A program made the translations under genes and the position numbers. DNA of 64,000 bases from Mycobacterium sp. OAS707 (GTDB taxonomy: Bacteria; Actinomycetota; Actinomycetes; Mycobacteriales; Mycobacteriaceae). The notes under the pieces were generated by a model. The model was not told the DNA's origin. It worked only from the letters and a program-made list of their open reading frames with translations, and searched no databases. Numbering within the stretch: position 1 is the first letter of the stretch; each line of letters starts with the position of its first letter. Below, piece after piece: positions 1 through 7,092 of the stretch. The DNA lies in assembly GCF_014873705.1 (NCBI RefSeq), contig NZ_JADBDS010000003.1:248001-312000 (forward strand). Reading direction: 5' to 3'.

Positions 1-313
1 GCATCGCCGACGTGTCGGTGGTGATCCAGTTTCCGCCGTAGAGGAAGAAGTTCTCTTTGTTGCGGGCGAGCGCCGGGACCGCCCGCCACAACAGGAAAGC
101 CCCGATCGCGGCGATGATGACGACGATCAGGACTCCTGAGCCCTCCGCAAGCCCGCGGAAGACCCTGTCTCCCAACCGGACCTTCGTGCCTTTGGCAGGG
201 TCGGTGGAGATGGGCGGCGGTGCGGGAAAGGGTGAAGCGATCACTTCACCCGAGCCCGCGTCCGCTGGGTTCGGCAGCCCGTTTGCTTCGGTCACATCGA
301 GCCTATCGGTCAT
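1..313 (-). CDS. pstC: Phosphate ABC transporter permease PstC (N-terminal part)
   Basis: Partial gene; it runs off the left edge, leaving about 104 N-terminal codons from an ATG at 313. PstC is one of the two inner-membrane permeases of the high-affinity phosphate importer PstSCAB. A long hydrophilic Pro/Ala-rich N-terminus of about 60 residues precedes the first membrane helix (roughly residues 64-80, VLIVVIIAAIGAFLLW), as is usual for actinobacterial PstC. It lies 48 bp downstream of pstS on the same strand, so the two probably form one phosphate-starvation operon. Identification rests on the sequence and the pstS neighbour; most of the permease domain is outside the window. Confidence 0.88.
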   Translation of the reverse strand, partial: MTDRLDVTEANGLPNPADAGSGEVIASPFPAPPPISTDPAKGTKVRLGDRVFRGLAEGSGVLIVVIIAAIGAFLLWRAVPALARNKENFFLYGGNWITTDTSAM

Positions 314-361
314 TGGTCCCGGCACCCATCCTCACCGCAATCGTGCTGTCGCGCAGGGCAA

Positions 362-1498
362 CTATGCAATTGCGTCGACGGACTTGAGCAGGCGCTGCTT
401 GAAGGAGTCCGGCAGCGGGACGTAACCGGCGGCAGACAGGTTGGCCTGGCCCTGGTTCGCCGAAACCGTCAGGAACGACTTCACCGCGGCAGCGGTGTCG
501 GCGTCGTAGCCCTTGCTGCACACGATCTCGTAGGTGGCCAGCATCAGCGGGTACGAGCCGGGCTCCTTGCTGGCATACAGCGCGTTCAGGTCCAACGTCA
601 GGTCGTTGCCGTCGCCCTTGACCTTGGCGGCGGCAACGGCCTTCCCGGTGGAGTCGTCGGTCAGGGCGACCGCGCCCGCACCGCTGTCGATCTCCGCATT
701 CTTCAGGCCGGCAGCCGCGGCCGGACTCTTCTCCACGTAGCCGATCGACCCGGGCGTCGCCTGGATGGCCTGCACCACGCCGGACGACTTCTGCGCACCC
801 TCGCCCGCGCCACCCTGGAACTCCTTGCCTGCGCCCTTGGTCCACGACTGCGGGGCGGCGGCGGCCAGGTACTTCTGGAAGTTGTCGGTGGTGCCCGACG
901 AGTCCGAGCGGTAGACGGGCTTGATGTCGGCGTCCGGCAGGCTCGTGCCGCTGTTCAGGGCGGCGATGGCCGGGTCGTTCCACTTGGTGATCTGTCCCTG
1001 GAAGATCTTCGCCAGCACGTCCGCGTTCACGACGAGCTTGTCGACACCGTCGATGTTGAAGGCCAGCGCAACCGGGCCGAAGACCAGCGGCAGGTTCCAT
1101 GCGGGGTTGCCGCCGCAACGGTCGGCGGCCTTCTTGACCTGGTCGTCCTTCAGCGCGGAGTCGGAGCCCGCGAAGTCGACCTGCTTGGCGATGAACTGGT
1201 CAACGCCGGCGCCCGAACCTGTCGGGTTGTAGGCGAGGGTCTTGCCGGAGCAGACCTGGCCCCACACCTTGTTCAGCTCGGCGATCGCGTTCTGCTGCGC
1301 CGTCGAACCCTCGCCGGTGAGCGAGTTCTTCCCGCCGCAATCAGCCTTGGCGGACGCGGTGCCGGTGCCCGTGCCCGACGCGCTCGTGCCAGGAGCCGAG
1401 GCGTTGTTGTCGCTACCGCAGGCGGTCAGCGTCAGCGCGGCGATCGCCGTCGCTGAGAGGGTAGTGCCGAGCGCCTTGCCAATGCTGTTGAGCTTCAC
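362..1498 (-). CDS. pstS: Phosphate-binding lipoprotein PstS
   Basis: Periplasmic phosphate receptor of the Pst importer, anchored as a lipoprotein: a short basic N-terminus, a hydrophobic stretch, then the lipobox LTAC at about residues 24-27. PstS signatures are visible: GEGSTAQQNAI near the N-terminus, the phosphate-binding YRSDSSGTTDNFQKYL segment, and the GSIGYVE region. I chose the GTG at 1498 (MKLNSIGKALG) because family members begin there; another in-frame GTG lies at 1507. About 378 residues, normal for mycobacterial PstS. A PHO box and a -10 lie upstream (separate entries), so SenX3-RegX3 control is likely. Confidence 0.95.
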   Translation of the reverse strand: MKLNSIGKALGTTLSATAIAALTLTACGSDNNASAPGTSASGTGTGTASAKADCGGKNSLTGEGSTAQQNAIAELNKVWGQVCSGKTLAYNPTGSGAGVDQFIAKQVDFAGSDSALKDDQVKKAADRCGGNPAWNLPLVFGPVALAFNIDGVDKLVVNADVLAKIFQGQITKWNDPAIAALNSGTSLPDADIKPVYRSDSSGTTDNFQKYLAAAAPQSWTKGAGKEFQGGAGEGAQKSSGVVQAIQATPGSIGYVEKSPAAAAGLKNAEIDSGAGAVALTDDSTGKAVAAAKVKGDGNDLTLDLNALYASKEPGSYPLMLATYEIVCSKGYDADTAAAVKSFLTVSANQGQANLSAAGYVPLPDSFKQRLLKSVDAIA

Positions 1499-1536
1499 TG
1501 ATCCCACTTTCGGTTGACGGCTTTGAACTCCACGGC

Positions 1537-1542
1537 AACGTA
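1537..1542 (-). promoter_or_regulatory. Predicted -10 box of pstS
   Basis: Reads TACGTT on the minus strand, matching TANNNT, about 39 nt before the pstS start. It lies downstream of the tandem PHO box, as expected for RegX3-activated promoters. Predicted by eye. Confidence 0.4.
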
Positions 1543-1574
1543 TGCGGCCGTAGTGGACGAATCTCAGATGGAAA

Positions 1575-1591
1575 GTGAACGGAAGGTGAAC
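1575..1591 (-). promoter_or_regulatory. RegX3-type PHO box upstream of pstS
   Basis: On the minus strand two direct GTTCAC repeats (GTTCACCTTCCGTTCAC) are spaced 11 bp apart, one helical turn. This tandem arrangement is the established RegX3/PhoB-class binding pattern at mycobacterial phosphate-starvation promoters. It lies about 80-90 bp upstream of the pstS start codon. Confidence 0.75.
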
Positions 1592-1598
1592 AGGTCAG

Positions 1599-2486
1599 CT
1601 AATTCACAGGTGGCGCCGCGTAGGCCGCGTCGACGCTGAATACGTCGAAACCCAGCCGTTGATACGTCTTGACGGCCGCGGAGTTATCTGCCTCGACGTA
1701 AAGCATCACCGTCGGTTGTTCACTTTCGGAAAGCCGCACGGCTAGATGGTGCAATCCGACCAATGTGAGTGTGGCGCCCAGTCCGCGTCCCTGCGCGGCC
1801 GGATCGACCCCGACGACGTAGACCTCGCCGAGATCGGCGTTGTGCACTTTGGTCCAGTGAAAGCCCACCAGCTTGTCGGTCTGCTCATCGAATGCCATGA
1901 ACAATCCCGCGGGGTCGAACCAGGGCTCGCCGCGACGCTCGGCGATGTCGGCAGCCGTCCAGCCGCCCTGTTCCGGGTGCCATGCGAACGCGGCGTTGTT
2001 CACGCGCAGCAGTTCGGAGTCGTCGGCGGCCCCGGAATAAGTGGTGATACGGACTCCCTCGGCTGCGGTGACCGGGGGTAGGTCGGTCAGCGGCCGACGC
2101 ATCTGGAGCAGCTCGCGCACTGTGACGAGGCCGAGCGCGTTGGCTGTCGCACGCGCGGCCTCGAGGTTGCCGTGCGCCCAGATTCGCGCGTCGTCGCCGC
2201 CTTCGGACAACCCGGCACGCGCCATCGCCGAACCGATGCCCCGGCGTCTGGCGTCGGGACGCACCACCAACTCAGCCATCGCGGGGTCTGCGGTGAGGTT
2301 GAGGTAGCCGAGGATGTCGTCGCCCTCGACGGCCAGCAGGTGTCGGGTGCGATCGTGGGCGAGTTCGCGAAGCACCTGGTCGCCGACGGGTGCGACGCCG
2401 TCTTCTTGTCGGGCCGCCGCGATCAGCTCACGGATCCGGCGCTGCTCATCATCGGACAGGCCCGCACGCCAGCCGATTGAGCTCAC
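1599..2486 (-). CDS. mshD: Mycothiol synthase MshD
   Basis: Catalyses the last step of mycothiol synthesis, acetyl-CoA-dependent acetylation of Cys-GlcN-Ins. It is a 295-residue tandem GNAT protein. The N-terminal half has an acetyl-CoA loop near VRPDARRRGIGSAM; the C-terminal, catalytic half has VGVDPAAQGRGLGATL and ends with YVEADNSAAVKTYQRLGF, typical of GNAT motif B. The start is a GTG at 2486 that overlaps the stop of glnR by 4 bp (GTGA), so the two genes are translationally coupled. This order is, from memory, the same as in M. tuberculosis. Mycothiol synthesis confirms an actinobacterial host. Confidence 0.95.
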   Translation of the reverse strand: MSSIGWRAGLSDDEQRRIRELIAAARQEDGVAPVGDQVLRELAHDRTRHLLAVEGDDILGYLNLTADPAMAELVVRPDARRRGIGSAMARAGLSEGGDDARIWAHGNLEAARATANALGLVTVRELLQMRRPLTDLPPVTAAEGVRITTYSGAADDSELLRVNNAAFAWHPEQGGWTAADIAERRGEPWFDPAGLFMAFDEQTDKLVGFHWTKVHNADLGEVYVVGVDPAAQGRGLGATLTLVGLHHLAVRLSESEQPTVMLYVEADNSAAVKTYQRLGFDVFSVDAAYAAPPVN

Positions 2487-3262
2487 GGACTGCGCAGCGG
2501 GTCAGCCAGCGCGTCGGGCACGCTGTCCGGCGTCTCGTAGCTCGCGTCGTCGACGTCGTCGGACACTTCCGACCCCGGCGCAGGCGGCCTGCCGCGCGCG
2601 GGCCGCACCGCCTTGTAGCCGACGTTGCGCACAGTGCCGATCAGCGATTCGTATTCCGTGCCGAGCTTGGCGCGCAACCGTCGCACGTGCACGTCGACGG
2701 TGCGGGTGCCACCGAAGAAGTCATAACCCCACACCTCTTGCAGCAGTTGAGCGCGGGTGAACACTCGACCGGCGTGCTGAGCGAGATACTTCAGCAGCTC
2801 GAATTCCTTGTAGGTGAGGTCCAGCGGGCGTCCGCGCAGCCGGGCGGTGTAGGTGCCTTCGTCGATGATCAGCTCGCCGAGGCTGATCTTGCCGACGTTC
2901 TCCTGGTTCGCCACGCCCCCGCGGCGTCCGACCAGCAGCCGCAGCCGGGCGTCGATCTCGGCAGGCCCAGTGCCTGGCAACAAAATCTCGTCGAGACCCC
3001 ATTCGACGTTGACGGCGACCAGGCCGCCCTCGGTCACGACGGCAACGACGGGCACCGAGGTTCCCGTCGTACCCAACAACCGACACAGGCCGCGAGCGGC
3101 GGCCAGATCCGTGCGCGCATCGACGATCGCCACATCCGCGGTGCCTGCCTCGAGAAGGGAGGACACCTCCGTCGGTGCTGTCCGCACGTTGTGGGCCAAC
3201 AGGGCCAACGAGGGCAGCACAGTTTCGGGATGCGGATCGACGGTCAGTAGCAATAGATCCAA
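2483..3262 (-). CDS. glnR: GlnR, orphan OmpR/PhoB-family nitrogen regulator
   Basis: Transcription regulator of nitrogen metabolism genes in mycobacteria. The N-terminal receiver-like domain (about residues 1-115) keeps the ADVAIVDAR strand with the conserved Asp near residue 48. The C-terminal winged-helix domain (about 130-225) carries PLDLTYKEFELLKYL, VFTRAQLLQEVWG and RTVDVHVRRLRAKLG, and is followed by an acidic disordered tail. No histidine kinase is adjacent, as expected for orphan GlnR. A longer frame opens at a TTG at 3274, but GGAGG lies 5 nt before the TTG at 3262 and that start puts the Asp at residue 48, so I chose 3262 (259 residues). Its stop overlaps the mshD start. Confidence 0.9.
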   Translation of the reverse strand: MDLLLLTVDPHPETVLPSLALLAHNVRTAPTEVSSLLEAGTADVAIVDARTDLAAARGLCRLLGTTGTSVPVVAVVTEGGLVAVNVEWGLDEILLPGTGPAEIDARLRLLVGRRGGVANQENVGKISLGELIIDEGTYTARLRGRPLDLTYKEFELLKYLAQHAGRVFTRAQLLQEVWGYDFFGGTRTVDVHVRRLRAKLGTEYESLIGTVRNVGYKAVRPARGRPPAPGSEVSDDVDDASYETPDSVPDALADPLRSP

Positions 3263-3267
3263 CTGGC

Positions 3268-3272
3268 CCTCC
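3268..3272 (-). promoter_or_regulatory. Ribosome binding site fixing the glnR start
   Basis: GGAGG on the minus strand, 5 nt before the TTG at 3262. It lies inside the longer open frame beginning at 3274 and therefore argues against that upstream start. Confidence 0.6.
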
Positions 3273-3426
3273 AACAGCCATAGGGACCTCGCCCGGACAA
3301 CGATGTCGGTGGTGACTTCCCAGATTCACGCCTGACATACGGCCGTTACCCGGCCGATGGTCACATAACGATAGCGCGGCACCAGGCGGTTAGCCGCGTC
3401 GAGCAGGGCAACCCGTCGCGGTGGGC

Positions 3427-3432
3427 CAGAAT
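3427..3432 (+). promoter_or_regulatory. Possible -10 box of lmeA
   Basis: CAGAAT, 6 nt before the GTG at 3439. It keeps the A2 and T6 of the -10 consensus and would give a leaderless transcript. Confidence 0.35.
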
Positions 3433-3438
3433 GTCCGG

Positions 3439-4236
3439 GTGCGAAAGCTGCTGATCGGTGCCATCGCGACCGTAACCGTGGTCGTGGTGGGTGCCGTGGG
3501 TGCTGACTTCGGGGCGGCGATCTACGCCGAATACCGGCTGGCCAGAAGCGTGCGCGCGGCCGCAAACCTGAACTTCGACCCGTGGGTGAGCATCCTGGGC
3601 TTTCCGTTCATCACGCAGGCGACCAGCGACCACTTCAATGAGATCGAGATCAAGGCGAGTGGCGTTGATCACCCTGTCGTCGGCAAGGTCGGCCTGGAGG
3701 CAACCCTGCATTCGGTCGACGCGGCCGACGCTTCCTGGCTCATCGGGCCCGATGCGAAGCTGCCGGTCGGCAAGCTGGAAAGCCGCATCATCATCGATTC
3801 GACGCATCTCGGGCGGTTCATGGGCGTCCCCGATCTGTTGGTCGAGGCCCCGTCGCGGGAGACCAACGACGCGACGGGCGGCACCACCGAGTCCGGCATT
3901 TCCAGCAACCGGGGGCTCGTGTTCACCGGAACTCCGAAGAAGGCGGGCTACGACAAGAAGGTCAGCATCTCCGTCGACCTCTCGATCGCCGGGCCCGACG
4001 AGACAACGCTGATCTTCACCGCGACCGGCGTGCTGACCGGCGCAGGCACCGCCGACCAGGAGATTCCCGAGGACAAACTGCCTGCTGTGCTCGCCGCGTT
4101 CAGCAATTCCCTGCCTGGTCAGAAGCTGCCGTTCGGGGTGCGGCCAACCAGCGAGGGGGCCCGCGGTTCGGACGTCATCATCGAGGGCATCACCAAGGGA
4201 GTAACCATCCCGCTCGATCGGTTCAATTTGTCATGA
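3439..4236 (+). CDS. lmeA: LmeA-like lipomannan elongation protein (DUF2993)
   Basis: DUF2993 cell-envelope protein. In mycobacteria LmeA is a periplasmic factor needed for mature lipomannan and lipoarabinomannan mannan chains. The N-terminus is a signal or anchor (RKLLIGAIATVTVVVVGAVG), followed by the family opening AIYAEYRLARSVR and NLNFDPWVSILGFPFITQ. I prefer the GTG at 3439 (265 residues) because it gives a compact signal peptide and has a -10-like CAGAAT 6 nt upstream; a GTG at 3421 would add six residues. The stop overlaps the next start by 4 bp (ATGA), so the thioredoxin-like gene is coupled. It is divergent from glnR, as in related mycobacteria. Confidence 0.85.
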   Translation: MRKLLIGAIATVTVVVVGAVGADFGAAIYAEYRLARSVRAAANLNFDPWVSILGFPFITQATSDHFNEIEIKASGVDHPVVGKVGLEATLHSVDAADASWLIGPDAKLPVGKLESRIIIDSTHLGRFMGVPDLLVEAPSRETNDATGGTTESGISSNRGLVFTGTPKKAGYDKKVSISVDLSIAGPDETTLIFTATGVLTGAGTADQEIPEDKLPAVLAAFSNSLPGQKLPFGVRPTSEGARGSDVIIEGITKGVTIPLDRFNLS

Positions 4237-4655
4237 GCTCATCAGTGGTACTGGCGGTCACGGTGCTGATCGCCGCCTTGGGCGTGGCCTTTGTAATAGG
4301 CCGGCTGGTGACGCTGCGTGCCGGGATGCTGAAGGCCGCCTCCGACGCCAGCAATGTCGACACCTCCGACCTCGGGCTTTCCGAAAGCGGGCCGACCATC
4401 CTGCACTTCAGCGCGGATTGGTGCGGACCCTGCGGGGCGGTCCGGCGGGTGGTCGATCAGGTGTGCGATGAGCTGCCCGGCGTCGCGCACGTCGAGATCG
4501 ACATGGACGCCAATCCCGAAGCCGCTCGACGGCTTTCGGTGATGTCGCTGCCTACGACGTTGATTTTCGATGCGGACGGCCGTCCCCGCTATCGCACCAC
4601 CGGTGTGCCCAAGGCCGCTGACCTGCGCTCCGCCGTCGAACCGCTGTTGGCTTGA
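4233..4655 (+). CDS. Membrane-anchored thioredoxin-like protein (ThiX type)
   Basis: A 140-residue thioredoxin fold with an N-terminal membrane helix (about residues 5-24) and the redox motif WCGPC at about 67-71, followed by the cis-Pro loop MSLPTTLIF. The domain probably faces the envelope. It overlaps the lmeA stop by 4 bp and lies just upstream of the cysteine/sulfur unit. The M. tuberculosis counterpart is, from memory, called thiX. The substrate is unknown; a role in envelope thiol-disulfide exchange is an inference. Confidence 0.85.
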   Translation: MSSSVVLAVTVLIAALGVAFVIGRLVTLRAGMLKAASDASNVDTSDLGLSESGPTILHFSADWCGPCGAVRRVVDQVCDELPGVAHVEIDMDANPEAARRLSVMSLPTTLIFDADGRPRYRTTGVPKAADLRSAVEPLLA

Positions 4656-4671
4656 TCACCATGTCATTGGG

Positions 4672-4677
4672 TAAGCT
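4672..4677 (+). promoter_or_regulatory. -10 box of the leaderless poly-Cys leader transcript
   Basis: TAAGCT (TANNNT) ends 7 nt before the GTG at 4685, the spacing that gives a transcript beginning at the start codon. Confidence 0.7.
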
Positions 4678-4684
4678 GTCCGAC

Positions 4685-4777
4685 GTGTCCGCCCGCCTCG
4701 AGCCCATGCTCACCAAGCGCCGCGCAGTCGATCTGTGCCGCGTTGCGGGTTGTTGCTGTTGTTGTTGTAGCTGCTGA
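4685..4777 (+). CDS. Cys-rich leader peptide (Ms5788A family type)
   Basis: A 30-codon ORF from a GTG, ending in CRVAGCCCCCCSC followed by TGA: eight cysteines, six of them consecutive. A TAAGCT -10 box 7 nt upstream makes it leaderless. Polycysteine leaderless ORFs in this position are described in M. smegmatis as cysteine-responsive attenuators: ribosomes stalled at Cys codons when cysteine is scarce remodel the downstream RNA and raise expression of the sulfur genes. The VDLCRVA part resembles actinobacterial sulfur-operon leader peptides. It sits directly upstream of the DUF4395/cysA2/sseC unit, whose likely job is sulfane-sulfur handling. Confidence 0.85.
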   Translation: MSARLEPMLTKRRAVDLCRVAGCCCCCCSC

Positions 4778-4856
4778 GCGCAGCCGCGCGGTCTAGCGCG
4801 CTCGCTCGGAGCAGCCGTTTCGGCCTGCTCATTCCCGGCCCGTCAACGCAACAGGA
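4769..4856 (+). promoter_or_regulatory. Attenuator RNA between the poly-Cys ORF and the DUF4395 gene
   Basis: The tail of the Cys tract (GCTGCTGAGCG, 4770-4780) can pair with CGCTCGGAGCAGC-type sequence around 4800-4815. GC-rich arms around 4780-4800 offer alternative pairings. A clean AGGAG at about 4853-4857 serves the ATG at 4866. A ribosome paused on the Cys codons would cover the 5' arm, which fits an attenuator that controls access to, or read-through into, the downstream gene. Pairing was judged by eye. Confidence 0.6.
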
Positions 4857-4865
4857 GTCTGTTTC

Positions 4866-5348
4866 ATGTCGACCAACACCACGACCACGCAGGTGGATGT
4901 GCGTGGCCCCCGCTTCGCCGCGTGGATCACCACCGCCGTGCTCGTGGCGACGCTGCTCGCGGCGGCCGTCAGCCCGCTCGCCGCGGCCGTGGTTCTGGGC
5001 GTCCAGGCCGTCGTTTTCGCCATCGGCGCGTGGCGCGGCCCGCGTCAGCATCCCTATGGACTGATCTTCGCGCACCTCGTACTTCCGCGGCTCGGACCCA
5101 CCACCGAGAAGGAACCCGTGCCGCCGCTGAAATTCGCGCAGCTGGTCGGTTTCGTGTTCGCTGTCGTCGGCGTCGTCGGATTCGCTTGTGGCATACAGCT
5201 TCTCGGCCTGATCGCCACCGGCTTCGCACTCGTGGCGGCGTTCCTCAATGCGGCCTTCGGCATCTGCCTCGGTTGCCAGCTCTATCCGCTCATTTCCCGT
5301 TTGACTCAATCACCAAGCAACCGAAAGGAATTCGTTCATGGCTCGTAG
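4866..5348 (+). CDS. DUF4395 membrane protein of the cysteine-regulated unit
   Basis: A 160-residue integral membrane protein with four predicted helices (about 19-36, 40-58, 92-112, 114-133) and a C-terminal FGICLGCQLYP segment with a Cys pair typical of DUF4395 proteins. It has a good ribosome site (AGGAG) and overlaps cysA2 by 11 bp, so both are cotranslated. DUF4395 proteins are recurrently encoded next to rhodaneses and thioredoxin-like proteins. A role in moving or binding sulfane sulfur at the membrane is an inference from context and from the poly-Cys leader upstream. Confidence 0.85.
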   Translation: MSTNTTTTQVDVRGPRFAAWITTAVLVATLLAAAVSPLAAAVVLGVQAVVFAIGAWRGPRQHPYGLIFAHLVLPRLGPTTEKEPVPPLKFAQLVGFVFAVVGVVGFACGIQLLGLIATGFALVAAFLNAAFGICLGCQLYPLISRLTQSPSNRKEFVHGS

Positions 5349-6171
5349 TGAGGTCCTGGTCAGTACCGACTGGGCCGAGAGCAATCTCACCGCGCCGAAC
5401 ACCGTCTTCGTCGAGGTCGACGAAGACACCAGCGCCTACGACGGCGGCCACATCGAGGGCGCCATCAAGCTCGACTGGAAAGAAGATCTCCAGGACCACG
5501 TCAAGCGCGACTTCGTCGACGCACAGCAGTTCTCCAAACTGCTGTCTGAACGCGGTATCTCCAACGACGACACCGTGATCCTCTACGGCGGCAACAACAA
5601 CTGGTTCGCGGCGTACGCGTACTGGTACTTCAAGCTTTACGGCCACGACAAGGTCAAGCTGCTCGACGGCGGCCGCAAGAAGTGGGAGCTCGACGGGCGC
5701 CCGCTGTCGGCGGAGCCGGTGAACCGGCCGCAGACCAGCTACACCGCCAAGGAGCCCAACAACGCGATCCGCGCGTTCCGCGACGAGGTCATCGCCGCGA
5801 TCGGCGAGAAGAACTTGGTCGACGTGCGCTCCCCCGACGAGTTCTCCGGGAAGATCCTCGCTCCCGCGCACCTGCCGCAGGAGCAGAGCCAGCGGCCAGG
5901 GCATATCCCCGGCGCGATCAACGTTCCGTGGAGCAAGGCGGCCAACGAGGACGGCACCTTCAAGTCGGACGAGGATCTGGCCAAGTTGTACGCCGAGGCG
6001 GGCCTCGACGGCGAAAAGGAAACCATCGCCTACTGCCGCATCGGTGAGCGCTCGTCGCACACCTGGTTCGTGCTGCAGGAACTGTTGGGACACAAGAACG
6101 TCAAGAACTACGACGGCAGTTGGACGGAATACGGCTCTCTCGTTGGGGCCCCGATCGAGTTGGGAAGTTGA
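5338..6171 (+). CDS. cysA2: Thiosulfate sulfurtransferase (rhodanese) CysA2
   Basis: A 277-residue tandem rhodanese that transfers sulfane sulfur from thiosulfate to thiol or cyanide acceptors. The inactive N-terminal rhodanese domain spans about 1-130. The catalytic C-terminal domain spans about 150-275 and has the active-site loop YCRIGERSSHTWF, whose Cys carries the persulfide, plus the typical HIPGAINVPW motif. The start ATG at 5338 lies inside the end of the DUF4395 gene, and sseC follows after 1 bp. The whole unit is probably induced by cysteine limitation through the leader peptide. M. tuberculosis carries near-identical copies (cysA2/cysA3). Confidence 0.94.
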   Translation: MARSEVLVSTDWAESNLTAPNTVFVEVDEDTSAYDGGHIEGAIKLDWKEDLQDHVKRDFVDAQQFSKLLSERGISNDDTVILYGGNNNWFAAYAYWYFKLYGHDKVKLLDGGRKKWELDGRPLSAEPVNRPQTSYTAKEPNNAIRAFRDEVIAAIGEKNLVDVRSPDEFSGKILAPAHLPQEQSQRPGHIPGAINVPWSKAANEDGTFKSDEDLAKLYAEAGLDGEKETIAYCRIGERSSHTWFVLQELLGHKNVKNYDGSWTEYGSLVGAPIELGS

Positions 6172-6172
6172 T

Positions 6173-6475
6173 ATGTGCTCTGCACCGAAGCAAGGCCTGA
6201 CGTTGCCAGCAAGCGTCGACCTCGAGAAGGAGACGGTGATCACCGGTCGCGTCGTCGACGGGTCGGGTCAGGCGGTCGGCGGCGCGTTCGTGCGCCTGCT
6301 GGACGCCTCTGACGAGTTCACCGCAGAGGTCGTCGCGTCGGCCACCGGTGACTTCCGGTTCTTCGCCGCGCCCGGCACGTGGACGCTGCGCGCGCTGTCG
6401 CCCGCGGGCAACGGCGACGCCAGCGTGGCACCGTCGGGAGCTGGCATCCACGAGGTCGACGTCAAGGTCGCTTGA
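6173..6475 (+). CDS. sseC: SseC-like DUF1416 protein
   Basis: A 100-residue protein with a transthyretin/CNA-like beta fold: GRVVDGSGQAVGGAFVRLLDASDEF followed by ATGDFRFFAAPGTWTLR is the usual carboxypeptidase-regulatory-like repeat. It begins 1 bp after cysA2 and is the last gene of the sulfur unit. The N-terminus carries a conserved Cys (MCSAPKQG), also seen in the family and possibly a sulfur acceptor. It is called sseC in M. tuberculosis. The biochemical role is not established; the fixed partnership with rhodanese suggests it assists sulfur transfer. Confidence 0.9.
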   Translation: MCSAPKQGLTLPASVDLEKETVITGRVVDGSGQAVGGAFVRLLDASDEFTAEVVASATGDFRFFAAPGTWTLRALSPAGNGDASVAPSGAGIHEVDVKVA

Positions 6476-6501
6476 GCGGACGCTGAGGCCGGGTTGCCGG
6501 C

Positions 6502-6522
6502 CGCAGCGCAGCTTTCGCTGCG
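6502..6522 (+). terminator. Hairpin after sseC
   Basis: A perfect 7-bp stem CGCAGCG/CGCTGCG with loop CAGCTTT, 27 bp after the sseC stop, followed by AAAACG. It has no U tract, as is common for mycobacterial terminators. Confidence 0.4.
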
Positions 6523-6611
6523 AAAACGCTCCGAAATTAGCTAGGCCGGTCCACCATGGGGTTAGTTCCTGCGCCGCTGCGCAGGGACAACCACAATGAA
6601 CAGGGCCGATC

Positions 6612-6935
6612 ATGAAATTCGCAATTGGGGGATTCGCGACGACGGTGTTCGCCCTCCTCGCCATAGCAACTCCACCGCTGGCTGCGGCCAGCCCCGACAC
6701 CGAGTTCCTCGACGCATTGGCCAGCAACGGTCTCACGATCCCGCCGCAGGCGCGGGTCGGAGTGATCAGTGCCGGGCACTCGGTATGCCGTGATTTCGCG
6801 GCCGGGGACACCTTCAAAGAGACCGTCGCGGACATCGCAGGCCGCGGTCTCGGCGGAAACAAGGGTCTCGCCGCGACGTTCGTCACCACCGCGGCTACCT
6901 CGTTTTGCCCGGAGTTCGTAAAGGAACTCGGGTAG
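6612..6935 (+). CDS. Secreted DUF732 protein
   Basis: A 107-residue exported protein: a signal peptide (about residues 1-26, ending LAAAS), then the DUF732 pattern FLDALASNGLTIPPQA, GHSVCRDFAAGDTF and TSFCPEF. The two cysteines in the mature part probably form a disulfide. DUF732 is a mycobacterial family of small secreted proteins with no assigned biochemical function. The ATG at 6612 is supported by the signal peptide; an ATG at 6596 is in another frame. It lies alone between the sulfur unit and the nitrobindin unit. Confidence 0.85.
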   Translation: MKFAIGGFATTVFALLAIATPPLAAASPDTEFLDALASNGLTIPPQARVGVISAGHSVCRDFAAGDTFKETVADIAGRGLGGNKGLAATFVTTAATSFCPEFVKELG

Positions 6936-6980
6936 TTTCGGCCAACCACGGCCGGCGAGAACCATTGGGGCCTCGGCGGC

Positions 6981-6986
6981 TAGACT
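6981..6986 (+). promoter_or_regulatory. -10 box of the small membrane peptide/nitrobindin unit
   Basis: TAGACT (TANNNT) followed by 7 nt and then the GTG at 6994, indicating a leaderless transcript. Confidence 0.65.
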
Positions 6987-6993
6987 CGCTGCC

Positions 6994-7092
6994 GTGGTGC
7001 TGTTCTTCGAGATCATGCTCGTCGCGGCCGTCGTGGTGATCACGTGGTTCGCGCTGTACGCGCTCTACCGTCTGATCACCGCCGAGTCGTGA
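6994..7092 (+). CDS. 32-residue single-span membrane peptide
   Basis: A short ORF from a leaderless GTG (-10 TAGACT at 6981-6986). The product opens MVLFFEIMLVAAVVVITWF and continues with a Tyr-rich ALYALYRLITAES tail: one transmembrane helix (about residues 3-24) and a short polar end. Its stop overlaps the start of the nitrobindin gene by 4 bp (GTGA), so it is translated just ahead of that gene. The promoter spacing, GC-rich third positions and coupling all support a real gene. I do not recognise a family. It could be a membrane partner of the haem protein or simply a translational coupler. Confidence 0.65.
   Translation: MVLFFEIMLVAAVVVITWFALYALYRLITAES

Noticed and set aside
4710..5309. 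199-codon frame opposite the DUF4395 gene
   Set aside because: Antisense shadow: acidic/His-rich low-complexity product, while the plus strand has a membrane protein with a ribosome site and an attenuator leader.
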